From the NCBI GenBank assembly GCA_900074885.1, contig FJUW01000040.1, forward strand, positions 124,001-188,000: DNA of 64,000 bases. Reading direction: 5' to 3'. A program made the position numbers and the translations under genes. Positions within the stretch are counted from its first letter, which is position 1. Each line of letters begins with the position of its first letter. Source of the stretch: Rhynchosporium graminicola. Its lineage: Eukaryota; Ascomycota; Leotiomycetes; Helotiales; Ploettnerulaceae. Under the pieces are notes generated by a model, which was given only the letters and a program-made list of their open reading frames with translations, had not been told where the DNA came from and did no database searches. Of this stretch, positions 1 to 9,870 are shown one piece after another.

Positions 1-3000
1 CCAAAGTACCCAAAACCTCAACAACCTCATCAAAACTCTCATCTTCAATCCTCACATATTCCACTACCGCACTTAACAACCCCACAACCCCTTCCCACAC
101 TTTCACATTCTGCGAATAAGCCCCTCGACCTCCCTTTCCTTGCTTCTGCTTCTGTATCTCTGTCTCTGCTTTCACTTCTACCTGTCGAGCCAACTTGAGA
201 AGAGAAGGGAATTCGTCACGGAGACGTGTGCTCAGAAAATCCCCTGCACAGCGACATATCTCACTTATCGTCTCACAAGCGCCAACCTGTACATACGGTT
301 CTGCATCATACAGCCGTGATACGAGGACAGGCCAGATATCGTTTACTAAAGGTAGGAAAAGGGTTTCATTGCTGGAGAGTGAGGTGCAGGATGTGCGGAG
401 TAAGGAGAGCAGCTTGAAGCGTAGGTGTGGCGAGGAGGATGTTAAGTGGTGTTGGGAGAGGAGGGAGATGCGGTGGAGGAGGGTATAGGTTTTTGTTGGG
501 GGAGAGGGGGTGAGTTCTTGATTTTGGGTTGGCGTGTCTTCTTCGCCCTGTTCTGAGGAATCGTCGTTGTCGTTTGGTTCAGGATGGTTTTCGTCGAGGA
601 GAGTTTTCGCGGATGTCCAGGGTTTTTGGGGAACTTCTTCGTGTGTGATGGACGCGTCTTTAGAGGCAGATTTTGGTGAGAGCAGTATGACCAGATCCTC
701 TATTGATGTAGGCGCGGGAGGAGTTTTCCTGTGATTGATAGTAGGCGTGTCTTCTATCTGCAGATGTTCGGATTTAGATCCTGCATAGACGATTTCTCCG
801 AGTACTGAAAACAGAACATCGACGAGGAGCTGATACCCGTGGAAATTTTCCAAGGCAGCGAAAATTGATTCCACCACGTCGTCTAGGTATAGCAGCAGAG
901 AGGGACCTGTGAGCCGAATCATCATGACGAGAACTTGCGGTGCATGTGGCAAGATATCGAATGTATTCAGTCGCAATGAGATCGCATTGACCATATAGTC
1001 GACATTGTCAACTATCAGTTGGCTGGCATTTTTGTAGCCGCAAGATCCGGAAATGATGTTCAGACATGTAACTGCATGTTCTCGCAGCCGTGAGCTTGGT
1101 GATCCAAGTAGCTGGACAATGGGATATAGTGTATCGACTAGCTCGGCTTTGAAGTCCTCCTTCTTACGCTGAGCCGTAACGGCCATGACTTCCAGAGCTA
1201 TGGCTTGTAATCGCCAATCCGATGTCCTTTCGTCAGCGCTTATCAGCAGTGTCTGCGAGAATAAAAACATTTCCGTATTCATAGATTCTTGCTCGTCAGA
1301 CAAGGTCAATGATGACTCAAAGAATTCGTCAAAGTCCTTGTTACTCGACTCTGACGACTGTAGAATCTGAGACGAAAGCCAGTACGCTGACAGACGACCC
1401 GGTCCTGATGCATTTCGTGCGTATTCTAACATCTCGCTGGCCATTGCCAGCTGAGAGTTCCTACTACCAAGACTACTGAGGAGAGTTGCCAGTTGATTTC
1501 GAGTCTGTCTCTGACTCTCCTGGTACATGATGATTGGTTGGAATTTGGTTGAGAGAGCGTTATCGGTTGCCAGTGTCATTGCAGCTTGACTATTTATGTC
1601 AAATTCTGCTTCTTGTACACCTTGTGCTACAGGCACTGGTTCTATAGTGAGACTTATGCTGTCTCGTAAAGAACTTCCCAAAGCGTCTTCCAGGATCGAT
1701 GATTCAAGATTCAAGCCTGTAAGCAAATCGTGTGCTTTAGACAACTGACCCAGAGCTGCATGTTTCGCATACTCGTCGTTTGACTGCATAACTCTAGGAA
1801 GACTTATTACCCAGTTGTAAACAGTGTTTTTGATCATGTCGCCGAGGTTTGGATGAATGGATGCAAGATCTGTCAGAGATGTTGTCCTAAGGCTCAGTTC
1901 TTCTTCGGCGTCTACTCCGGCTAGCGTCATACAAGTTTCCACCAATATTGGAGCTGCTTCCGCCAACGTATCATGGCACTCGTCCAAGAGCGTGATAGAA
2001 AGTTGATTCAGTGCTTTTCGTACTTCCTCGGACTCGTGATTTCGAAGTCTGATGATATTGGAGAGAGCCAGTTTAACCTGTCCAGTAGTTGCCTTTAGCC
2101 ACGACTTTGTCAGATTCTTCTGCTGCTGGCCTGTACCAGTCTTGGCTACTTCCGCGACGCTCTTTCCATTTCTGATATTCCGCGTGCGAATGTCACCCAG
2201 AGTCGATAAGAGTACATGTTCGAGGACCTCTAACGCCCTTCTAAGCGCTTTCCGCGACCTTCGAAAACTAGTAGCAGGCATCAGAAACTTCGTCAATGCA
2301 GATATCGTACCTGGCAGAAAGTTGGACAGGGCTTCTGGATCCTTGATACAGTGCCAAACTGAATCGAGTGTCTGGAGAGCTTTAAGTTGCGCGATTGCTG
2401 ATGGTCCATCCGTAATCCCTTCCAGAATTACCGTCACGCAATGTCCCAAAGCTGGCACCGTACCCGACTCGACCATAGATAAAGAGCCTCCTGCTGAATT
2501 TGCTACAGCTTGATATAATGCTGTGAGCGCTCCATATGCTTCAATGATAAGCTCTTCTGGCGGAGTTGCCGATTCCTGTCCAGGTACACCACCAGCAACG
2601 AATGTGAGCAGGATCAAGAGCTGTTTCGCAAGATCCAGAGCGATCAAATTCTTCCAGCCATATTCTAACAGGATTCGTAGACATTTTATTGTAATTTCGG
2701 TGAGTCGATCTGTGTATGTCTTCTTCCTCTGAAGGATTTGAGATAGTGGGAAGAATGCGTAGTCTGCTAATTTCTCGTCGAACGCGCCGTCCATTCGCCG
2801 ACATTTTGCTTCGAGAACTTCAAGTAGTTGAGTCGCAGACTGGAGCAAGACTTTCGAATTGCTCCCATCGTCTCGTAGGACCAACTGGCTGAGCTCGACA
2901 CATTTTGGTTTAAGCTGCTTCTATTAGAATAAGCTGGGGGGCTACAGGAAGTCACCCACCTCCTGGAAGAGCTCGTTTCTTGCAGAGCGAAGCCCGACAT

Positions 3001-3004
3001 CCAT
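1..3004 (-). CDS. TTI1: TTI1-like HEAT-repeat protein of the TTT complex (3' end beyond window)
   Basis: TTI1 works with TEL2 and TTI2 in the TTT co-chaperone complex that stabilises PIKK kinases (TOR, ATM/ATR types). Exon 1 is 3004..2960 (start MDVGLRSARNELFQE), a 45-nt GT..AG intron with a CTAAT branch site covers 2959..2915, and exon 2 runs open from 2914 to the left edge. About 986 residues are visible, all helical HEAT-like sequence, including the stretch LTKSWLKATTGQVKLALSNI typical of fungal TTI1. An acidic low-complexity loop (NDNDDSSEQGEEDTP) interrupts the C-terminal half. The C-terminus is missing because the window ends; I saw no frameshift. Recognition rests on remembered family conservation and not on a search. 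Confidence 0.8.
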
Positions 3005-3346
3005 AATGACTGATGATAGAGCATATTATCAGGTTTGGTATATGGTCGAGGTGTAGTTGAGCTATGAGAGGGCAAGGCAACGCAAGGCTGAGAAATTAAA
3101 GCGGGTAAACTAACTATGATTGGGTGGGTGACGGTTAAATATCGGACACAGTCGCACTTTGCCGACAACTCACTTTAGCACCAATAGAAGTTACCGCATC
3201 TCCAATTGATTCTGTTACTGGAACGATAACATGTGAAGATTCGGTTTAGTCGTTTTGTTCTACATACAGTAACATCTTGGTCTCTGAGCATGGACGAATA
3301 ATGCTCGACATTTTCTCTCTGTACGAAGTACGTACGCAAAGGTCAG
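3005..3346. other. Intergenic: TTI1 upstream region
   Basis: This stretch contains the presumed TTI1 promoter. Short open frames on the minus strand reaching 3168 have no coding character beyond the TTI1 start. No RNA gene or repeat was seen. Confidence 0.5.
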
Positions 3347-3354
3347 TTAAATTA
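3347..3354. repeat. Left target-site duplication TTAAATTA
   Basis: Direct 8-bp copy next to the left terminal inverted repeat; it is identical to 4281-4288. Confidence 0.75.
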
Positions 3355-4280
3355 GGCCACAGCTAAATCGCCATGGTCAAATATCTAAATCGCCATGCGC
3401 TAAAATTCTAGTGACTTAGCGACTACATCTAGAGACCTACCCCTCCTATATATTTTTGTACTAGAGGGGATAAGCGATTTATATAAACTGAAATTTTTCA
3501 TACTAACCTAAATACTGCTATACCAAAGTTAAGGCTATTTAGAAATAACCACTTCTTCGTATAACTACTCTCCTTTGCTACCATAACTTCTAAGCCTTAA
3601 GCTTATAGCCCTACGCTAACTAAAGTAATTTATAGTGATATCGCTATCGGATTTGCTTCCTGCTAGGCATATGCTAGAGCTAATAGAAAAGCGATAAGAT
3701 ATTAAACCTATACGAGTATTATTTGTCTGCGTTCACGTTAGTAAATACGATCTAAAGAGGAAGCGAAAGTGTAACGACACAAGACTCAAGGCGGTATAGG
3801 AGCAGGGATAAAACAAGTAGGGAGGCCAAGAGCGATCTTATATGGTCTACTACTAAGGAAACAAGAAGATAAGGAAGAAAAAGAAGAGATATGGAGTGCA
3901 AGGCACCTTATATACATGTGCCGGTACTGGTCCGATACTGTACCGAGTCGGACAACAGTTATGCCGGGATGCTTGTGATGCCTGTGAACTTGGGCCCCGG
4001 TATCTATCCTTCTCCTCATGTGACATTCAGGTAAGCTGTCGTCACAGAAAGGATATCGATACCTTTAAGAGGCGCCTGAATACAGGTTCCAAAAAGTGCG
4101 GTTGCCATATGAGAGTCTCTCTATTGAAAGACAGAAATTCAGAGAAGTGGCAATAGACACTATATATATAACTACGCTAGCGATACACTATATATAGTTA
4201 TATATACAAATCTTAGTAGTGATAAATGCACACTGCGTACTCAGCTCGCTTAGTTAGCGCATGGCGATTTAGCTGTGGCC
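3355..4280. mobile_element. Non-autonomous hAT-like DNA transposon (926 bp)
   Basis: The two ends are perfect inverted repeats of about 21 bp (GGCCACAGCTAAATCGCC... at 3355-3375 and its complement at 4260-4280). They are flanked by an identical 8-bp direct duplication TTAAATTA at 3347-3354 and 4281-4288. An 8-bp target-site duplication is the hallmark of hAT-superfamily insertions. The left end repeats the core CTAAATCGCCATG a second time (3384-3399 area), and the right end matches that second copy plus GCGCTAA, giving subterminal repeats. No transposase frame fits inside. The interior holds a degenerate + strand segment (3896-4156) with a Cys/Lys-rich C-terminus (DTFKRRLNTGSKKCGC) weakly reminiscent of FAR1/GCM-type DNA-binding domains. 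The superfamily is inferred from duplication length alone. Confidence 0.75.
3773..3868 (+). repeat. Dispersed repeat, copy 1 (inside the hAT-like element)
   Basis: About 96 bp here align well with the reverse complement of 53190-53284. Shared blocks include AACGACA, GTAGGGAGGCCAAG, GATCTT, GTCTACTAC and AAGGAAACAAGAAG in the same order and spacing. Either the transposon captured part of a repeated sequence or both are members of one family. Confidence 0.65.
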
Positions 4281-4288
4281 TTAAATTA
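4281..4288. repeat. Right target-site duplication TTAAATTA
   Basis: Direct 8-bp copy next to the right terminal inverted repeat; it is identical to 3347-3354, so the insertion is young enough to keep a perfect duplication. Confidence 0.75.
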
Positions 4289-4906
4289 CTACCAAGGCAA
4301 AACCCCCCCCCCACCGCCCACTGGTTCATGGTTTAAAATTCGCGCAATGATAAGGGCGACAGGTTTACCTTTCAAACTGAAGAGGGGATAGCATAACAGT
4401 ACTAGGTTTGCGTAGAGTACAGAGTACTTGTAGACTTTAACAATTAGATGAACAGGCATATCTGGGTCGCGTTCAAGCTCTTCTGGCTAGAGCTTTGAAC
4501 TAGGGTTGGAATACTACCAGTAATATCCTACACTTCAAATAAATCAATATATTCGTAAGTAATTAACGAACTTCAAAATCCCTTTTATTTGTGAGCCCAA
4601 CGAACTCTGTTTCTAATTAGGCCAATGATATATCTCTACTATAATATAGTTATATTAGCAATAACATCCCGCCCTAAAGGACTTCTGGCCAATCTGGGGA
4701 ATAGAACATGCCAGAGACTGGATCAAATCCACGCCCTCCACTTTCAAGTAAAGCAGGGGGGATAGTACTTGACGCCTTAATGATGTGAGAGGAGTACATA
4801 TATTAAGACTCAAGCCTACACTCTCTAATCCTGATACAGGGCAATCACACCTCTTTTCGATATAAACACCTCGCTCACTCGAATATCTCTTAACGTCTTC
4901 TATACT
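4289..4906. other. Intergenic, AT-rich, with a poly-C run
   Basis: There is a run of about 11 C near 4303-4313. TATAAACACC at 4860-4870 is a plausible TATA box for the small plus-strand gene that follows. A 128-residue minus-strand open frame (4655-5041) looks like a shadow. No other feature was seen. Confidence 0.4.
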
Positions 4907-5225
4907 ATGAAGCTTCTCCTCCTCGCCTTCCTCACCGCTACTACCGATGCCTTCACGGTTGTCGTCTGCATTCCTAGTTTGGGCGCTGATTTCAATGATG
5001 GGATGGGCACTCCGATACAGGCGTGGTCCCTTAGGCCTCAACGGAGCAGGTTACTGGGGAGGGCTTGAAATGAATTGTGATGAAGGCCGGCAACATCCGC
5101 GTGTCTACTCCATCTGTAGGAACGATTACTGGGGCACAGGTTCGACGCCCGGTCAAAGGGGAGGAATTGTCATATGTCGGCCGTCGGGAGCAGATGGTTG
5201 GCCCACATGCAACCGCCAATGTTAA
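4907..5225 (+). CDS. Possible small secreted cysteine-rich protein (81 aa)
   Basis: The ATG at 4907 opens with MKLLLLAFLTATTDA, a plausible signal peptide. The frame then meets a stop unless a 73-nt GTTTGG..GAGCAG intron (4977-5049) is removed. After removal the product is 81 residues with seven Cys, including the blocks MNCDEG, YSICRND, IVICRPS and PTCNRQC, and ends at TAA 5223-5225. The 5' splice site is weak and the only branch-like sequence is CCTCAAC. The alternative is a one-base frameshift in a decayed gene. A TATA-like box lies 40 bp upstream. The family is not recognised; small size, signal peptide and Cys pattern fit a secreted effector-type or antimicrobial-type protein, but no function is claimed. 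Confidence 0.4.
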
Positions 5226-5856
5226 TAAGTAAGCTGCCACTTGCTAATCGAAGCTGGATCTACGCTGACAAGATATAGAGTGTTTTGGAGTATCTGTCGT
5301 GGAATAGTGGCTAGGCCAGCGGGCCTGACACCAAATTTTGACCTCCCAGCAGTTTTATGAGATAAGATTACAGAGAATGTATACAGCTGTTTCATTTTGC
5401 GTAGGCAGTCAGCTCCTCGGTTCAGAGTCGTTGATAAACAAGCAGTAAATATTGCCACTCCAGTGATGCAAAACATCTTAAAATACCGTTAACGTTTTTC
5501 ATTTATCACATCCAAGCTTATCATTGCTATAGCTACCGGAGACGCATGATTTGTCCTAGATTCTCAGAGGCATCAGTCATGAAATGGGTCAGTTAAAGTA
5601 GGAACCTGTTTTGTGTAGCTACTGCAATCACAGTATTATGGGGTCGGTTCAAGTGGCAAGGTCTGAATACCCAAATAACTCGAGCTTGTAGGAAATCCGG
5701 AAGGGATAGTGACATCCTGTTGGATCGTCTTTGTCACTGCGACAATCTTCAGACGCGGATTTACCCTTGGATAACTAGTAGCTAGGGACAACTGAAGTAT
5801 TCACTGCATGTAGGTCAGAGAAGGTTACGCTTTCATCCCGAAACACTCAGCTCGCA
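5226..5856. other. Intergenic, no gene seen
   Basis: Only short open frames without conservation or splice support are present. The 3' part should hold the promoter of the alpha-kinase gene. Confidence 0.4.
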
Positions 5857-6798
5857 ATGAATTCCACCCAGTCTTTGATAATGCTGCGCACTATCCTTGG
5901 TACAATTACCTCCACCTTCGCCCGCCAGCTTGTGACACATTTCTGTAGATTATCAGCAGGGATATCAACGGTCCTTTCGAGAGAAATGATATTCAAATTT
6001 AGGGGAAATGACTCGACCGAAGCTGAGATCGAGATGGACACCATCTTCCACTCAGGAAGCTTCATGAATGTTTGGGAAGGAATTTACACCGCTGGCGACA
6101 GAGTAGGCCAGCGCTGTGTTGCGAAGGAATACCAGGATTGATCTGTTTACGCAGACAGCTACTTCGAGGAGGAGATGAACGTTATTCGTTGCACACAAAA
6201 AGTCATCGATAACTTTTCCGACAGCGGCGTGCTCGGCAACGGACGACGAATTGATCTGAACACGCCCGAAGTATGGACTTACGACATCACCCATGTCAAA
6301 GTCTTGATCGAGCCCTTGATTGGTAACTATCGGAAATTCATTAGCAACAGGGGAGTAAGTTTTTTCCTGTCTTGCAATACAATGCTGTGATACTCTTTGA
6401 TTATACTGACTTGATTATCTAGTGGACCCCCATGGCTGGAAACGCATCAGGCGATGTCATGCAGGCGCTGAGCCACTTCTCCTACCACGTTTCTTATGGG
6501 CAGCTGCTTCTTTGTGATCTACAGGGAGGTGTCTACCAGAACGGATTGTAAGTTCTCGAACACGCATTTAAATTTGAGATCCATCGGTGTCCTAACTATG
6601 TCGACTAGCATCCTATCCGATCCGGTCATCATGTCGCCGACCCAGAATTATGGTCCATTAGACCTTGGCATCGATGGAATCAATTCTTTCTTCTCCAGGC
6701 ATCGATGCGGTTTCTTCTGTGACAAGCAGTGGACGAAGCCTCCTTCCACTGGACCTGCGGTGATTCCTATACGTGAAGGATCCAGCATGACTTCCTAA
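5857..6798 (+). pseudogene. Alpha-kinase (MHCK/EF2K family) gene with an in-frame stop
   Basis: Exons are 5857-6354, 6423-6547 and 6609-6798, with introns GTAAGT..TCTAG (68 nt) and GTAAGT..ACTAG (61 nt) of clean consensus. The translation carries alpha-kinase marks: the ATP-binding lysine in RCVAKEY, SYFEEEMNVI, the block LLLCDLQGGVY, LSDPVIMSPTQNYGPLDLG, and the C-terminal zinc-site stretch HRCGFFC. One TGA at 6139-6141 falls right after VAKEYQD, between the catalytic lysine and the next helix, in the same frame before and after. No frame-preserving intron removes it without deleting the VAK lysine. The rest of the domain is intact, so this is either a recent pseudogene, a read-through case or a base error. 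Confidence 0.75.
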
Positions 6799-9287
6799 CT
6801 CTTCCAACAGTCGTATGCTGAGCCCTCTTCCGACTTCTCGCTTGCTTGCTCGGACTCGCAAGGCTCTGCTGCCCTCGAGACTGCGAAGATGGGTTACGCA
6901 GCTGGAGGTACCTGAAACGGAAGTCATTGGAACAAGGCTCCGAGACGGGAGAAACACTGAGAGCCTTGCCGTGTCTATAGCAGTCCAGCCGCGGGCTATT
7001 TCTCTCTAAGCAACTTTCATTTTCTCTTTACTCTCGGATGCCTCACCTTCATGATCACAAGGCCGCTGAATTAGGGAATTTTCGCACCAACCACGCAAGG
7101 ATAACGGCATGCTGGGAACTAGCGGGCTTTCCATTCAGTCGAGGATTCTTCTCCAAGCATGTCTTTAGGGTCTTTATTTGTGTTTTTCGCTGCATATCAA
7201 TCGAAGACTTCAAATTCTTCTTGTTTATTTGATTCATGTACCTTTCTGATACCGCTCCGGCTTCGTCCTCTGTTTTTGGATGCTCTCGGCGAGCAGGGAT
7301 TTGAATCAAATGCACTTCGAGATATGTTGGGACGGTAAGATGACCCTTGTCCATCATTCTTGCCATGCTTCGCAAAGGGAGCTGAATAGAAATGTACTCT
7401 TCGTGTGGCTTACGACCCCTGAGGTATTGGAGCTCAGTTACCAGTTCCTAAACCAAATATTTGGTTGGATGGAAGAGGTGGTGAATAGATTTTATTTTGT
7501 TGGTCGCCCGCTCGGGGGAACATATATGCCCTCTGGCCTCCTTCTAGTGAGTGTACTGTGCTCCTTCATCCAAACGCAAAAACTTCGGCTTTTCGACAAC
7601 AAACCATATCGAACCATAATCTCCGATAGAAACCAGACCGGCATAACAAACATGCTCTCAACAAACTGGAAGTCTCTGTCTCGTTCGTCCTCCAAGATCA
7701 CTATCATTCCTCTGGCACTCTTCTAACCAGCTACACATATTCTTCCTCCTCGTCGCCATCTTCAGCAACGACGTCGAGGCTAGCCCAACCACCCCGAAGC
7801 CTGCCATAACTGCAGCAAAAGTGTACAGCCTTACCTGCGGTAGCGCCGCCGTTACAGCTGGCTGCCGTGCTTCCCACTTTACTTTCCCTGCAATGCTGCT
7901 GGAAAGCTGAAGCTCAATCGCCTGCCGGAAGAAATCGATATGTGCTTAGCAATCTGCAAATACATTTAATTGATGAAGAAGCTTCCTTTGAAATGGTGAC
8001 CTGTGGGGACCTAATGGTGTACGGGTGTGGGATAGAGTGAGAGTGAAATGAAGGATTGCATTGGAGTTGAGGAATGGACCAAACTGATTTGTGAGAAGGT
8101 AATTAAGATTAAGGATGTTCCATCAATAAATCTTCCTTCTTCCAGATTTCCGAATGGCTGATTCTTGATCTGAGAGTCATTACAGGCCACAGATCAAAAG
8201 TGATTCAGCACCTCTACTAGCCTTCTGTAATGAAATGTTCCCTACATCTTGATTTCACAACACATACTGTACATTGCATCCGATGCTTCCATGGTCATGC
8301 ATCCTCTGAGAGAGTTATCTACCGTTACAGTTTCATTTCATAGATACTGAAAATCCCCGAACCCGGAAGCGAATGCTTCGAACTTGCATCCTCTGTGCAC
8401 ATATCACTTCGACGCAAGCACGCAATTTGGCCGAAACCATTTAGCTTGATAATCCTACGTACCAAGAGCACCTCGGCCAGAATTTTGAGCCAGATGCTTC
8501 ATATTATGCCGAGATTCCAGTAGCTACGATCCTTTCGACATTTGGCCAATTGAAACAAAAAGTAACAAGACTACGGAATTGAACGCGAGCTTCAGGTTTT
8601 TGCAAGGCCAAAGACAAAGTTAACACGCACGGAAGAGGAGACCATATATCCTCAAAGACCCCCAAAAAGGCGACTTTAAGTTCAGAGGCCGGATTGCATG
8701 GTCAGTTCACCAGACATTCGCCGAAACCCACACTTGTGTTTAGCAGGATAATTGTGCTACTTATGGGAAGATGCCACGCTCTATCACCATCCCCTCCAAC
8801 ATCCCAAGTTGACCGATGCAAATTGTTCGTAGCAGAGATTCATGAGAAATCAAGTTAAGCTGTTCAGCCCGGGGAGAAGTGTGCGCAAATATGGCACTCA
8901 ATCCCAGACGATCAAGTCAAAATCATCAGGGTAGCATGACAGTCTCTTCTTCCGATGGGTCTGAGTAAGCAGCGTTTTAGTAATCTGCAATGAAGCGAGT
9001 CTCTGAGCTTACTCTTGCATAAAAAACCCGATTTATCACATCAGATTATCTGTTGACAGGATTAGTATCAGATACACTCACCGGCAAAGCAGTGCTACTG
9101 CTTAAGATGAAAGAAGATACGGCTATTGTATGGCGAGAAAAAGTCGAAGACCGCAAAGAACTTGGAGAGGGTGTTAGAAGCATGATACCACAGTTCTTTT
9201 ATTATTCATTGCTATTTTTATGACCAGAGATCTATGTCATGTATTGCACAAGACCTGCCCCATTTTCATAACCGTCCATACGATGGC
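6799..9287. other. Long gene-poor stretch with unidentified open frames
   Basis: Plus-strand frames at 6815-7009 and 7280-7726 and minus-strand frames between 7055 and 7930 are open for 64-148 codons. They lack recognisable motifs and mostly lie opposite each other. A minus-strand segment around 7740-7925 reads as a short hydrophobic stretch (VRLYTFAAVMAGFGVVGLAS), which could be a decayed membrane-protein exon. From 8000 to 9230 I see nothing. Confidence 0.35.
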
Positions 9288-9870
9288 TTAACCAAATTGA
9301 GGGACTTGCTTGGCATCTTTGACAGCTTGACAGTACTTCATGCGGTCCTGAGTGTAAAATTCAACGCCAACGGAATAGTCTCGGACGCTGCGATCATCGA
9401 TGCTTCCACTCTTGATGCAAGTCTGGTCTGGCATGATCTCCAACTCCGTATAAAGTTCAGAGCCGCAGTCTAAGTGCAAGTCAGCAACCTTACATCCAGA
9501 AACAATTCTCGTTATTGAAAAAGTGGAGTCTCACCACCACAGAACCAGTGATTGTTCTTCTTTCCGGAGGCGCCAGTGACGGCGTACGACTTAGGCTCTC
9601 CCTGGGTAACCTTGAATGCCTTCCTTTGAACGACGACGTTGGATGTATAGGCAGCGCCACTCCATTTTTGGCTGAGTTGGTATTGTTAGTTAGGGTCCCG
9701 AACACCTTGATGAGTCTAACTGTACCAATCGATGCAATGGCAGAGTGCGGTCACGTCAGGTTCGCCTGTCGAGCACCATTAGTGAGGGGGCAAGGGACGA
9801 GAAGCATGTTTATTGACGAACCCTGGTACTCGTAGCGAACGGCATTGCACATGCAGGAACCGGTAGACAT
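9288..9870 (-). CDS. GFA/CENP-V-type zinc protein (glutathione-dependent formaldehyde-activating family)
   Basis: Four exons (9870..9822, 9765..9726, 9671..9535, 9469..9288) join in frame to 135 residues. The three introns are 54-65 nt with GT..AG ends; the first two have CACTAAT and CCTAAC branch sites. Zinc ligands of the Mss4-like GFA fold are in place: GSCMC near residues 4-8, LCHCIDC near 24-30 and FCGDCG near 78-83. The length is usual for the family, whose founding member catalyses addition of glutathione to formaldehyde; most fungal paralogues have unknown substrates, so the exact reaction is not assigned. It stands alone in a gene-poor stretch with no obvious partner gene. Confidence 0.85.

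Noticed and set aside
195..2732. Several plus-strand open frames of 60-153 codons opposite TTI1
   Set aside because: They are complements of a long conserved minus-strand coding frame and have no motifs.
4655..5041. 128-codon minus-strand frame
   Set aside because: It overlaps the small plus-strand gene candidate, has no recognisable motif, and the plus strand offers a signal peptide and Cys pattern instead.
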